DNA of 64,000 nucleotides from Haloarcula halobia (lineage in GTDB: Archaea > Halobacteriota > Halobacteria > Halobacteriales > Haloarculaceae), in the NCBI RefSeq assembly GCF_029338255.1, contig NZ_CP119787.1:1364001-1428000 (forward strand). The letters are read 5' to 3'. Shown in pieces: positions 53,866-63,128 of this stretch (position 1 is its first letter; the number at the start of each line of letters is the position of its first letter). Both the position numbers and the translations under genes were made by a program. A model generated the notes under the pieces. That model was not told the origin of the DNA. It saw only the letters and a program-made list of their open reading frames with translations, and searched no databases.

Positions 53866-55245
53866 TCACTCGTCGGGGTCGCCCTTCCGGAACTCCCGGA
53901 GGAGTACCGTCGCGTAGCTGCCCTTCGGGAGCGCGAAGGAGAACGTCAGGTCGGCCCCCTCGCGCTCGACCCCGAGGTCGGTCCGCACGAGCACCGCCCG
54001 CCGCGTCCCGGTGCTGTCGAAGGCGCCGGGCAGGTCGAAGTCGGCCGGTTCGACCCCGACGTCCTCGAGGACCGCCCGCTCGATGTCGCCCGGGTCGCCG
54101 TCGGCGAGTTCTGTCTCTGTGCCCACGAGGGGCGCCGTGACGAACGCCCGGCCCCGCTCGCAGTGGCGCTCGACGGTCCGCAGGCGGCTCTCGGTGACTC
54201 GCTGGATGCGGTCCGGGTCCGGCAGCGCCAGGTCGGCCGGGGCGGCGCCGGCTTCCGGGCTTCGCCCGCTCGCCGCTGTCGAGGTGCGTCGCACCTCGCT
54301 GTCTGCAAAACACACCACGTCGCCCGCGACGGGCCGGTCGAAGGGGAGGCCACGCTCCAGGCGCGCCGAGAGGACGCGGTTGAAGACGTACGACTGGGCG
54401 GCGTTGACGAACAGCGTCTGGAGGTTCGTCGGGAGCGTCTCGAGGGCCTCCCGGAAGTCCGCGGGCGTCTCGCCACCGTTCTCGACCAGCGTGTGACACA
54501 TCGACCGCTCGTAGCCCAGCGCCCGCGGCAGGCGCTCCAGCGCGCCCGCCCAGTCGCGGGTCTCGTCCACGTACGCGCGGGCCTCCCGGGTGGCTTCGGG
54601 TTCGCGCTCGTGGGGGTTGCCGACGTAGGCGAGTACCGCCTCCTCCCAGGATTCGCGGACGATGGCCAGCCCGACCTCGTGGGTGACCGGCCGGCGCGAC
54701 CCGAACCGCTGCTGGCCGAAGTAGTTCGGGACGCCGACCGTGACGGGGTCCTCGGGTAGCGTCTCTCCATCGACTGACTCGTCCCCGCCGCTCAGCGCGT
54801 GCAGGTCCGCCAGCACCGACGGGGCGGTCTCCGGCCGGTCGGCGTCGCGGACGACGATCTCGAAGGCGTTGCCCGCGAGGTCACCGAAGAGGATGGGACG
54901 CCCCGCGCGCCCGACCACGTCGATCGTCGCCCCGTCGAGGGCCGGCAGGTCGCCGGCGTCGACGCCCGTCACCGAGAACAGCTGCGTGGTGACCGCGCGC
55001 TTGTCCTTCGTGCCCGCCCAGGAGACCCGCTCGCGGGAGATGCCCAGACGGTCCGACAGCGCGCTCGCGAAGTCGTTGGTCTCCCAGTTCTCGAGTTCGG
55101 CCCGGAAGACCAGGTGGGGGTACGCGCCGGTGTCGGCGTCGACGGGCTGGGTCTCGAAGGCCTCGATCTCCCGCACTCGGAAGTCCTCTGGCGAGGCCCG
55201 CAGGCGCCCGCCCACGCCGTCGGCGTCGCTGACGTAGTACTCCAT
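53866..55245 (-). CDS. truD: tRNA pseudouridine(13) synthase TruD
   Basis: 459 aa. Catalytic Asp81 in [14 protein letters not shown], matching the position of E. coli Asp80, then [22 protein letters not shown] and [13 protein letters not shown] of the TruD insertion domain. It makes pseudouridine at tRNA position 13. ATG 55245 is preferred over an in-frame start 36 bp upstream since it begins [10 protein letters not shown] at the domain. Convergent with the EamA gene. Confidence 0.93.
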   Translation of the reverse strand: MEYYVSDADGVGGRLRASPEDFRVREIEAFETQPVDADTGAYPHLVFRAELENWETNDFASALSDRLGISRERVSWAGTKDKRAVTTQLFSVTGVDAGDLPALDGATIDVVGRAGRPILFGDLAGNAFEIVVRDADRPETAPSVLADLHALSGGDESVDGETLPEDPVTVGVPNYFGQQRFGSRRPVTHEVGLAIVRESWEEAVLAYVGNPHEREPEATREARAYVDETRDWAGALERLPRALGYERSMCHTLVENGGETPADFREALETLPTNLQTLFVNAAQSYVFNRVLSARLERGLPFDRPVAGDVVCFADSEVRRTSTAASGRSPEAGAAPADLALPDPDRIQRVTESRLRTVERHCERGRAFVTAPLVGTETELADGDPGDIERAVLEDVGVEPADFDLPGAFDSTGTRRAVLVRTDLGVEREGADLTFSFALPKGSYATVLLREFRKGDPDE

Positions 55246-55336
55246 ACCGACCGCGCGCTCGAGTGGATGAGCGGGGCGCATCTTGCTCTGTCTGTTCGCG
55301 GGCCGGACTTTAGGGTTGGCGTTCGGCCCCGGCGGC

Positions 55337-56692
55337 TCACTCGTAGGCCTCGAACTCCCGGCCGAAGGCGAGGAAAGTGGCGACGCCGGCCGTCCCGACG
55401 GCCGAGGCGACGCCGAAGGCCAGTTCGGGGCCGGCCCGGACCGTCAGGCCCGCCAGCGTGACCGCCCAGTCGCTCCCGTAGAGCCACCCGCCGATGGCGG
55501 CGCTGGGGATGACGACGGTGTTCCGCACGAGGTAGTAGGTTCCGGTGACGCGGCCGCCGGCATCACGGTCGGCCGGGCCGACGATGAGCGCCTTGTGGGC
55601 CGGCAGGCCGGCAAAGCGCAGGCCGGAGTACGCGAAGACGGCGACGAGCAGCCACTGGTTCGGCGGCGTGAAGATGAGCACGACCGGGAAGAGCGCGTAG
55701 ACCGAAAAGCCCAGGGCCACCGCCGGCTTGAGCCCGGTGTATTCGGCCAGTCTGGCCACGGGGGCCATCGAGACGATGGCGACGACCATCTCGATGCCCA
55801 GCAGGACGCCGAAGAAGGCGTCGGGCCGGAGGTCGAACCCGAACCCGGAAAACCCCACCGCGAGGAAGTCCGTGACGACGATGACGAAGAAGACGTAGAC
55901 CATGCCGTTGGCGAACCGCACGAGCGTGTCGGCGACCAGCAGCGGGCGGAGCGTTCGGGGCATCCGCCGGAGGTCGGCCAGTATCTGCTCGACCCCCTCG
56001 AAGGACTTGCCGATGGAGTCCTCGCTCGCGTCGTACAGGCGGTGCTGGGCCACGGTGGCGAGGGCGCCGAATCCGACGGCGACGAGCAGGACCCACTGGA
56101 ACCCGACGACGAACGTCGCGCTGGCCGCCAGCAGGGCGGCGGCAAGCAGCGGCCCGACGAGGAACCCGACGCGGCGGAACACCTCGGTGCTGGCAAAGCC
56201 CATGGCGAGGCGGTCGGACGGCACGCTCTGCTTGACGATGGCGAAGGTCGCACCCAGGCCGAACGACTTCCAGGCCTGGGCGAGAAAGAGTCCGACGAAG
56301 ACCAGCATCCACGCGGGCACGGTGACCGGACCCAGCGCGACGCCGCCGACGACGGACGCCAGGTACCAGAGCCCGAACCCGAGGGTGGCGAGCGTCGCGA
56401 AGGCCGTGAGCGCGAACCGGGAGCCGATGCGGTCGGAGACGGCGCCGCCGGGATATGGGTACACCGCGCTGATGAGGTTGCCGACGCTCCCGTAGAGGCC
56501 GATGACGCCGGCGCTGGCCCCCAGCAGGCGCAGGTACTCCGGGACGTACCGGCTCGTCATCTGGAAGGCCAGACTGAACGCCAGCATCGACAGGGAGAGC
56601 ACCAGCACGTCCCGCTCCAGCGCGAAGAACTGCCGGAAGGCGTCGAGCAGATCGACGCTGTCGTCTCTGCCGGCCCCGGATTCGGCGGCCAT
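55337..56692 (-). CDS. MFS transporter
   Basis: 451 aa, twelve hydrophobic segments; the loop 2-3 motif appears as [16 protein letters not shown]. An acidic N terminus ([14 protein letters not shown]) precedes helix 1. ATG 56692 has a GAATTAAG box about 28-35 bp upstream, so it has its own promoter. Substrate unknown; an iron-box promoter 400 bp upstream points the same way but is probably not its direct promoter. Confidence 0.85.
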   Translation of the reverse strand: MAAESGAGRDDSVDLLDAFRQFFALERDVLVLSLSMLAFSLAFQMTSRYVPEYLRLLGASAGVIGLYGSVGNLISAVYPYPGGAVSDRIGSRFALTAFATLATLGFGLWYLASVVGGVALGPVTVPAWMLVFVGLFLAQAWKSFGLGATFAIVKQSVPSDRLAMGFASTEVFRRVGFLVGPLLAAALLAASATFVVGFQWVLLVAVGFGALATVAQHRLYDASEDSIGKSFEGVEQILADLRRMPRTLRPLLVADTLVRFANGMVYVFFVIVVTDFLAVGFSGFGFDLRPDAFFGVLLGIEMVVAIVSMAPVARLAEYTGLKPAVALGFSVYALFPVVLIFTPPNQWLLVAVFAYSGLRFAGLPAHKALIVGPADRDAGGRVTGTYYLVRNTVVIPSAAIGGWLYGSDWAVTLAGLTVRAGPELAFGVASAVGTAGVATFLAFGREFEAYE

Positions 56693-57139
56693 GACAGTCG
56701 GTTCGAAGCAGTCTCACTTAATTCCCGGAACTGTCGGCTATGGTGGGTTATACTGCCGTACGAACCGGTACGGATCCGAGTCGGTCGGGACGGCGAGCAA
56801 CCGCTCGACGACTGAGAACCGCGAAAAGGGACAGACACGAGCTGGGACTCGTGTGTGGCGACGGCGTGGCCGCCGTGGGGCGGCGACCTGGTGCCAACCG
56901 TCGACCGTCGCCTGCTGAAACCGCCGGTGGCCGTAACGGCCGCGAACGCTTCCGCGGCGTGCTACGCACCCCCGCTGTCGGTCTCGTCGTGCCACCGCTG
57001 GCGCCGACCGGACGTCGTTGCTGTGCGCTCGTCGGGGGGGCGACGGACCACCCGGGACCGCTCGTGACTGCTCGGCCAGCATCCAGTAGATTAGGCTTGC
57101 CTAAAAGTGTATAACGTTGTCGCTTTCCGGCGAGGTGGG
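56693..57139. other. 447-bp gap without a convincing gene
   Basis: Apart from the MFS promoter at its left end and an iron-box promoter at its right end, the gap has only short, Arg-rich frames with non-native codon patterns (longest about 130 codons). A leaderless gene would be expected from ATG 57082 on the minus strand (114 codons, MLAEQSRAVPGG...), but its protein looks like out-of-frame translation. It may be a decayed gene. Confidence 0.5.
57091..57116 (-). promoter_or_regulatory. Iron-dependent repressor box beside a TATA box
   Basis: TTAGGCTTGCCTAA (57091-57104) is a perfect inverted repeat of TTAGGC with a 2-nt centre and matches the DtxR/IdeR/SirR-type operator core. GTTATACAC (57108-57116, minus strand) next to it is a TATA-like box directed leftward; ATG 57082 lies 26-34 bp from it. 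The operator would lie between TATA and start, a repressing position. Confidence 0.65.
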
Positions 57140-57895
57140 TCACCGCGTCACCCGGACCGCACCGGCGGCCTCGAGGTCGAAGGCCTCGTCCCCGCGGCCC
57201 CGGTTCACCGCGAGTTCGACGTTCCCGTGGCTCCCGACGGTCACGAGTCGCTCGCCGACGTCGACGGCGGCGTAGGCCCGCCGGACCGGGACGCTGGCGC
57301 CGTTTACCGTCACCGACTCGCCGAACCGGTCGGCGAGGACGTCGCCGGGAACGTTGGTGATGACGTTCCCGAAGCCGTCGACGACGAGCACCTCGCCGGT
57401 GACGGTGTCGCCGTCCCGTTCGGCGGCCGGGAACTGCAGGTCGACGACGCCGTCGGTCCGCGTCGCCCGGTCGAACCCCTCGATGGCGTCGACGCCCGCT
57501 TCGTGGACCGCCGCGGCGGCGGGCGCGAAGACGTCTCGCCCGTGGAACGTCGTGCTCGCGGCGTCCTCGTAGGCCCAGGCGAACGCCTCCGGGTCGTCGG
57601 CGAGCTCGCGGGCGGCCGGGAGGAGCACCCCGTTGTCCGGTCCCACGAGCGCGTGCGCGCCGGCCCGGACCACGAGCGCGTCCCGGTCGGTGCCCACGCC
57701 CGGGTCGACGACGACACAGTGGACCGCCGGCGGGAAGTACGGGAGCGTCTGTGTCAGCCAGAACGCCGCCGCCCGGACGTCCTGACGGGGGAATTCGTGG
57801 GAGACGTCGATCAGGCGGGCGTCACACTCGCTGGCGATGACCCCCTTCATCGCCGCCGGGTACGGCGTCCCGAAGTCAGAACTGAGCGTTATCAT
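57140..57895 (-). CDS. SAM hydrolase / adenosyltransferase family (DUF62)
   Basis: 251 aa. N-terminal ITLSSDFGTPYPAAMKGVI, VVDPGVGTDRDALVV, GPDNGVLLPAA and C-terminal VDGFGNVITNV are the hallmarks of the family, whose archaeal members split S-adenosylmethionine to adenosine and methionine. ATG 57895 overlaps the nadM stop by 4 nt (ATGA). The co-translated nadM produces NAD, another adenine nucleotide pathway, but the link is not established. Confidence 0.9.
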   Translation of the reverse strand: MITLSSDFGTPYPAAMKGVIASECDARLIDVSHEFPRQDVRAAAFWLTQTLPYFPPAVHCVVVDPGVGTDRDALVVRAGAHALVGPDNGVLLPAARELADDPEAFAWAYEDAASTTFHGRDVFAPAAAAVHEAGVDAIEGFDRATRTDGVVDLQFPAAERDGDTVTGEVLVVDGFGNVITNVPGDVLADRFGESVTVNGASVPVRRAYAAVDVGERLVTVGSHGNVELAVNRGRGDEAFDLEAAGAVRVTR

Positions 57896-58467
57896 CCCTC
57901 TGGGTCGCCGACGGACCGGCGCGTCTCGTCGTCGCGTTCGTCCTCGGCGGCGTACCGCTCCAGCGAATCCGTATCGGAGACGTACTGCAGGCGCTTGACG
58001 CCGTGACACTCCTCGATGACGTCGACGACGGCCGCTGGGACCCGGTCGCGCCACGACTCGTCCCGGATTATCCGCTCGCGAATCTCGCTGCCCTCGAGCC
58101 GTTTCCGGTCGAACATCGGCGACTGGCGCACTTCGATGCCCGACTCCTCGAAGAGTCGCACGACCAGCGGATTGTTCGAGTACGCGACGTCGAAGTCCGG
58201 GCACATGCTCTCGACGTGGCTCACCCACACCGCGTTGCGGTTGATGTCTTCCAGCGGGACGACGTACGTCGTGAGGTCGAACTCGGCGACGGCCTTCGTG
58301 ATCATCATGATCCGCTCGCCGGCGGTGAAGGGGTCGTGTGTCGTGTGGGAATCGTCGGCGCTCCCGATGCCAAGCACCAGCTCGTCCACCTCGTCCGCGA
58401 TGCGCTCGACCATCGCGTGGTGGCCGTCGTGGTAGGGCTGGAAGCGGCCGATGTAGAACCCGCGCAT
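57892..58467 (-). CDS. nadM: Nicotinamide-nucleotide adenylyltransferase
   Basis: 191 aa. MRGFYIGRFQPYHDGHH holds the GRFxPxHxGH motif of archaeal NadM, and SDTDSLERYA sits at the C terminus; the ISSTxxR-type motif of the family appears as EGSEIRERI. It makes NAD (or its nicotinate form) from NMN and ATP. ATG 58467 begins the family N terminus and has GGTTTATC 25-32 bp upstream (leaderless). First gene of a two-gene operon. Confidence 0.93.
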   Translation of the reverse strand: MRGFYIGRFQPYHDGHHAMVERIADEVDELVLGIGSADDSHTTHDPFTAGERIMMITKAVAEFDLTTYVVPLEDINRNAVWVSHVESMCPDFDVAYSNNPLVVRLFEESGIEVRQSPMFDRKRLEGSEIRERIIRDESWRDRVPAAVVDVIEECHGVKRLQYVSDTDSLERYAAEDERDDETRRSVGDPEG

Positions 58468-58639
58468 ACCCGTCTGTGTGACGGGCGGTTTGATAAACCC
58501 GACGACGAGCGGCCACCGCGCCAGTAGGACCCCCGTAATCCGACTGCCGTCCGCCGGTTCTGATGGTGTGGCAAAGACGGGCGTGGGGAGAAAGTATATC
58601 AGTCGACAGGCCCTCCACTGATACGTTAGAAACGTTTGT

Positions 58640-60889
58640 ATGAGCGACAATACCGACACAGACGCGGCTCCCGACCCTGAACGGGGGGCACGTGACGCCG
58701 AGGATGGGACGGCGACCGATGAGGACCGGTCGGGTCCGTCGCCAGACGACTCGATGTCTGACGGGCGGACGGACGAGGAGAGCGGTTCACAGAGCGAGGA
58801 CCCCGAGCCACCGTCTCGCGGAGAACAGACGGGGGATGACCACGGACACCAGGGGCCGGCCGACGACGCTTCGATCAGTGACGATCGGAGCAGGCAGAAC
58901 GAGGCCCCGGAGAACCCCGACCCTCACGAGGAGACCCTCGCTGACACGACGCTGGGAAGCGACGTGACGGTCGACGGCGAGTCGAGCCTCCGCGACGAGG
59001 AGGAAAACCTCCTGGGCGGTCTCGACATCGACACCACCGCCGACATCCAGGTCCCCGAACGACTCGTCGATCAGGTCATCGGGCAGGACCACGCCCGTGA
59101 CGTCATCAAGAAAGCGGCCAAGCAGCGCCGCCACGTGATGATGATCGGCTCGCCCGGGACGGGCAAGTCGATGCTCGCCAAGGCGATGAGTCAGTTGCTC
59201 CCGCGAGAGGAACTGCAGGACGTGCTGGTCTATCACAACCCCGACGACGGAAACGAACCGAAGGTCCGGACCGTGCCGGGCGGGAAGGGCGAACAGATCG
59301 TCGAGGCCCACAAGGAGGAAGCCCGCAAGCGCAACCAGATGCGGACCTTCCTGATGTGGATCATCATCGCCATCGTCATCGGCTACTCGCTGATCATCGT
59401 CCAGCAGATCCTGCTGGGCATCCTCGCGGCCGGTGTCATCTACCTCGCGTTCCGCTACGGGTCGCGTGGCAGCGACGCGATGATCCCGAACCTGCTCGTC
59501 AACAACGCCAACCAGAAGACCGCGCCCTTCGAGGACGCCACGGGCGCCCACGCCGGCGCGCTGCTGGGCGACGTCCGCCACGACCCGTTCCAGTCAGGCG
59601 GGATGGAGACGCCGAGCCACGACCGCGTGGAACCCGGCGCCATCCACCAGGCCAACAAGGGCGTGCTGTTCGTCGACGAGATAAACACGCTGGACATCCG
59701 CAGCCAGCAGAAGCTGATGACGGCCATCCAGGAGGGCGAGTTCTCCATCACGGGCCAGTCCGAGCGCTCCTCGGGCGCGATGGTCCAGACCGAGCCCGTC
59801 CCCTGTGACTTCATCATGATCGCGGCCGGGAACCTGGACGCGATGGAGAACATGCACCCCGCGCTCCGCAGCCGTATCAAGGGCTACGGGTACGAGGTGT
59901 ACATGGACGACACCATCGAAGACGACCCCGAGATGCGCCGGAAGTACGCCCGCTTCGTCGCCCAGGAGGTCGAGAACGACGGGCGGCTCCCGCACTTCAC
60001 CGAGGCGGCCGTCGAGGAGGTCATCCTCGAGGCCCGGCGCCGCGCCGGCCGCAAGGGCCACCTCACGCTGAAGTTCCGCGACCTCGGTGGGCTGGTCCGC
60101 GTCGCCGGCGACATCGCCCGCGCCGAGGACCAGGAGCGGACCACCCGCGAGGACGTCCTCCAGGCCAAGCGCCGCTCGCGGTCCATCGAGCAACAGCTCG
60201 CGGACAACTACATCGAGCGCCGCAAGGACTACGAGCTCACCGTCAACAGCGGCGACGTCGTGGGCCGCGTCAACGGCCTCGCCGTCATGGGCGAGGACAG
60301 CGGCATCGTCCTCCCCGTCATGGCGGAGGTCACCCCCTCGCAGGGCCCCGGCCAGGTCATCGCGACCGGCCAGCTCCAGGAGATGGCCGAGGAGGCCGTC
60401 CAGAACGTCTCGGCCATCATCAAGAAGTTCTCCGACGAGGACATCTCGGAGAAGGACGTCCACATCCAGTTCGTCCAGGCCGGCGAGGGCGGCGTCGACG
60501 GCGACTCCGCCTCCATCACCGTCGCCACCGCGGTCATCTCCGCGCTGGAGAACGTCCCCGTCGAGCAGAACATCGCCATGACCGGCTCGCTGTCGGTGCG
60601 TGGCGACGTGCTCCCGGTCGGCGGCGTCACCCACAAGATCGAGGCCGCCGCGAAGGCGGGCCTCGACACGGTCATCATCCCCGAGGCCAACACCCAGGAC
60701 GTGATGATCGAAGACGAGTACGAGGACATGATCGAGATCATCCCGGTCTCGCACATCTCCGAGGTACTCGAAGTGGCACTCTCCGGCGAACCGGAGAAAG
60801 ACTCGCTGGTCGACCGCCTCAAGTCCATCACGGGCAAGGCGCTCGAACACGAGGTCGGCCGCCAGGGCGGCAGTCCCAGCCCGCAGTAA
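58640..60889 (+). CDS. lonB: Archaeal membrane protease LonB
   Basis: 749 aa. An acidic, disordered N-terminal extension (about 1-125), AAA+ domain with Walker A GSPGTGKSM, an insert with two membrane helices (about 234-275; FLMWIIIAIVIGYSLIIVQ), Walker B VLFVDEINTL, and the protease domain with Ser623 in DGDSASIT and Lys666 in VTHKIEAA (43 residues apart). Membrane-bound ATP-dependent protease, essential in haloarchaea studied; controls membrane lipid and carotenoid enzymes there. CPBP gene follows 3 bp later. Confidence 0.95.
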   Translation: MSDNTDTDAAPDPERGARDAEDGTATDEDRSGPSPDDSMSDGRTDEESGSQSEDPEPPSRGEQTGDDHGHQGPADDASISDDRSRQNEAPENPDPHEETLADTTLGSDVTVDGESSLRDEEENLLGGLDIDTTADIQVPERLVDQVIGQDHARDVIKKAAKQRRHVMMIGSPGTGKSMLAKAMSQLLPREELQDVLVYHNPDDGNEPKVRTVPGGKGEQIVEAHKEEARKRNQMRTFLMWIIIAIVIGYSLIIVQQILLGILAAGVIYLAFRYGSRGSDAMIPNLLVNNANQKTAPFEDATGAHAGALLGDVRHDPFQSGGMETPSHDRVEPGAIHQANKGVLFVDEINTLDIRSQQKLMTAIQEGEFSITGQSERSSGAMVQTEPVPCDFIMIAAGNLDAMENMHPALRSRIKGYGYEVYMDDTIEDDPEMRRKYARFVAQEVENDGRLPHFTEAAVEEVILEARRRAGRKGHLTLKFRDLGGLVRVAGDIARAEDQERTTREDVLQAKRRSRSIEQQLADNYIERRKDYELTVNSGDVVGRVNGLAVMGEDSGIVLPVMAEVTPSQGPGQVIATGQLQEMAEEAVQNVSAIIKKFSDEDISEKDVHIQFVQAGEGGVDGDSASITVATAVISALENVPVEQNIAMTGSLSVRGDVLPVGGVTHKIEAAAKAGLDTVIIPEANTQDVMIEDEYEDMIEIIPVSHISEVLEVALSGEPEKDSLVDRLKSITGKALEHEVGRQGGSPSPQ

Positions 60890-60892
60890 CCC

Positions 60893-61726
60893 GTGCCCGA
60901 GTGGGCCGCCTTCGTCGGCCTCACGGGCCTGCTTCTAACCGCACTGCTCGCGCTCGCACGACTCTCACAGGACGCGCTCGACACCGACGGCGGCCTCACC
61001 GCCGCCTCCGACACGCTTCACCCGGGCCGGCTCGCCGACGGGCCCGACCCGACCTACCCGCGGTTCGAGACGGCCGAGGCCGCCGCCCAGCGCCGGCAGC
61101 TCGAGGGGCGGTTCTCGGGCCCCGACCTCTCGGCGGGCGCGCTGTTCGCGAACGTCGCGCTCACCCAGGGCCTGTTCGGCGCGCTCGTGGTCGGCGGCGC
61201 GTTTTATTTCGACATCCCGGCGACGGCCGTCGGCATCGTCGACGCGCCGCTCTCGACCGGCCTGCCCGCCGTGGCCGTCGGTGTCGCCGCCGGCCTGGGC
61301 TTCTGGGTCGGCAACGAGGTAGCGGCCTCGCTGGCCGACGGCTTCGGTGTCGCCGTCGACGAGTCGCTGCGCCAACTCCTCGCGCCCGACTCCGTGGCCG
61401 GGTGGGTCGTCCTCCTGGGTCTCGTCCTGCCGACCATCGCCGTCGTCGAGGAACTGCTCTTTCGCGGCGCGGCCATCGGCGTCCCCGTCGCCGGCCTCGG
61501 CGCGCCGGCGTGGGCGATGGCCGTCGTCTCCTCGGTGGCCTTCGCCCTGGGACACGGCGCGCAGGGCCGGGCCGGCGTCCTGGTCACGGGCGCGCTTGGC
61601 CTCGGCCTGGCGGGCCTGTTCGTCCTGACCGACAGCCTGCTGGCCGTGGTCGTCGCTCACTACCTGGTGAACGCGCTCGAACTGGTCGTCCACGAGGGGC
61701 TGGGCCTCGACCGCCTCTCGGTTTAG
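60893..61726 (+). CDS. CPBP-family intramembrane glutamic protease
   Basis: 277 aa, about seven hydrophobic helices. Motif 1 VVEELLFRG (Glu186, Glu187, Arg191), motif 2 His in FALGHGAQG (His221), and HYLVNAL near the end are the CPBP/Rce1 residues. Such enzymes cut or process membrane proteins, or act in prenyl-peptide processing. GTG 60893 lies 3 bp after the lonB stop; the two are probably one transcript, a pairing of two membrane proteases. Stop overlaps that of the MGMT-like gene. Confidence 0.88.
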   Translation: MPEWAAFVGLTGLLLTALLALARLSQDALDTDGGLTAASDTLHPGRLADGPDPTYPRFETAEAAAQRRQLEGRFSGPDLSAGALFANVALTQGLFGALVVGGAFYFDIPATAVGIVDAPLSTGLPAVAVGVAAGLGFWVGNEVAASLADGFGVAVDESLRQLLAPDSVAGWVVLLGLVLPTIAVVEELLFRGAAIGVPVAGLGAPAWAMAVVSSVAFALGHGAQGRAGVLVTGALGLGLAGLFVLTDSLLAVVVAHYLVNALELVVHEGLGLDRLSV

Positions 61727-62193
61727 AGCCCTTCGACGATCCGGAGCTTCTGCTCGACGGCCGGCGGCGCTCCGCTCGGGCCGTCTCGCACCCGGTGGTC
61801 GGGAATCAGCAGCGGCACCGGGTTGGCGTCCAGCGCCTCGCGGACCAGGTTCTGGTCGTCCATCTCCTCGGCCGAGAGGTCCGGCGTCATCGAGGCCACC
61901 GTCTCGACGGAGGCGTTCTCGCCGTAGGGTATCTGCCGGACCGCCTCCAGCACTTTGCGCTGGTCGGTCGGGACCGTCAGGCCGACGGCCACGTCCGTGA
62001 AGTCGTCCCCGTTCCCGGTGAGGTAGTCGTCGATGCGGTCCAGCAGCGGGTGGTCCGCGCCGGCGTCTGCGTCCGGTTGCGTGGGGAACGAGACCGAGAT
62101 GATGCGCTCCCCCGCCTCGCCGAGCTGGACGTACCGCTCCAGGTAGTCCGACTCGCGGGCGTAGATACCGGCGTCCCCCGTCGGTGCGCTCAT
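61723..62193 (-). CDS. MGMT/ATL-like DNA-repair protein with Asp in place of the catalytic Cys
   Basis: 156 aa. N-terminal domain followed by the methylguanine-DNA methyltransferase C-terminal domain (RKVLEAVRQIPYGENASVET, NPVPLLIPDHRVRDG). The active-site motif PCHR reads PDHR (Asp132), so alkyl transfer to cysteine is impossible. Alkyltransferase-like proteins that bind O6-alkylguanine without transfer usually have Trp or Ala there. It could act as a damage-sensing protein. ATG 62193 is used; its stop overlaps the CPBP stop. Confidence 0.82.
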   Translation of the reverse strand: MSAPTGDAGIYARESDYLERYVQLGEAGERIISVSFPTQPDADAGADHPLLDRIDDYLTGNGDDFTDVAVGLTVPTDQRKVLEAVRQIPYGENASVETVASMTPDLSAEEMDDQNLVREALDANPVPLLIPDHRVRDGPSGAPPAVEQKLRIVEGL

Positions 62194-62302
62194 GTCCCTA
62201 TCCTCGGCGGGTCGCCCCTTCAAGATTCGCCCCTCTGGTGGGGTCGCTCTGCGGTCGCCGGTCGGCGGGCGCTGCCGATGCCGCCCGGCCCGACTGCGCA
62301 AG

Positions 62303-62332
62303 CCTTATGAACATCTCTGTACGTTAGTGTAC
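62303..62332 (+). promoter_or_regulatory. trp operon promoter with two GTACG repeats
   Basis: CCTTATGAAC (62302-62311) is a TATA-like box about 26-35 bp before ATG 62337. Between it and the start, GTACGTTA (62319-62326) and GTACGGTA (62329-62336) are direct repeats 10 bp apart, one helical turn; GTAC is also self-complementary. A repressor site is plausible. Confidence 0.45.
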
Positions 62333-62336
62333 GGTA

Positions 62337-63128
62337 ATGGACGCTAGTGAGGAAGAGATGGCACCCGAAGTCGCCTCGATACTGGCGGCGGCCCGCGAGC
62401 GCGGCGGCGGTGGCGAGCGCGTCTCGGTCGACGACGCGTGGTCGTTGCCCGACGCCGTCGCCCGCGCCGAGGGAGACGGCCGCGTGCCGCTCATCGCGGA
62501 GGTGAAACCGACGAGTCCGACCGCCGACGGCGAGCGGACCGACGACCCGGTCGCACTCGCCCAGCAGATGGTCGCCGGCGGGGCCGCCGCCCTGTCGGTG
62601 TTGACTGAACCCGAGCACTTCGGCGGGTCCGCCGAGACGCTCCGGCGGGTGCGCGAGGCCGTCGACGTGCCGGTCCTCCGGAAGGACTTCGTCCTCTACG
62701 AGGACCAGCTCGACGTCGTGGCGGCAGACGTGATCCTGCTCATCGTCCGGTTCCTCGAGGAGGAGGGCACGGACGACCTCGCGGACCTGCTCGCGGCCGC
62801 TCGCGACCGCGGCTTCCAGGTCCTCGTCGAGGCTCACACCGAATCGGAGGTCGAGACGGCCCTGGCGGCCGGTGCCGAGATCATCGGCGTCAACAACCGC
62901 GACCTCTCGATGCTCGAGGTCGACCTCTCGACGTTCGAGCGCGTCTCGGCGTCGGTCCCCGAGAGCGTCACCCTCATTGCGGAAAGCGGCATACACACGC
63001 CCGACGACGTCACGCGGATGCGCCGTGCCGGCGCGGACGCGCTGCTCGTCGGGTCGGCCATCATGGACCACGGCGGCGATTCGGACGTGACCGAGAACAC
63101 CCGACGACTCACGGAGACACAGACATGA
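62337..63128 (+). CDS. trpC: Indole-3-glycerol-phosphate synthase
   Basis: 263 aa. TIM barrel with [16 protein letters not shown] (usual IAEVKxxSPS with Thr/Ala variation), [30 protein letters not shown] and [27 protein letters not shown]. It closes the indole ring in tryptophan synthesis. Its TGA overlaps the trpB ATG (ATGA 63125-63128). Start ATG 62337 fits the promoter. trpA is expected just outside the window. Confidence 0.94.
   Translation: MDASEEEMAPEVASILAAARERGGGGERVSVDDAWSLPDAVARAEGDGRVPLIAEVKPTSPTADGERTDDPVALAQQMVAGGAAALSVLTEPEHFGGSAETLRRVREAVDVPVLRKDFVLYEDQLDVVAADVILLIVRFLEEEGTDDLADLLAAARDRGFQVLVEAHTESEVETALAAGAEIIGVNNRDLSMLEVDLSTFERVSASVPESVTLIAESGIHTPDDVTRMRRAGADALLVGSAIMDHGGDSDVTENTRRLTETQT

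Noticed and set aside
56738-57082. Minus-strand frame that would be expressed from the iron-box promoter
   Set aside because: Arg-rich, non-native codon pattern and no motif; kept as a possible decayed gene, not called a CDS.
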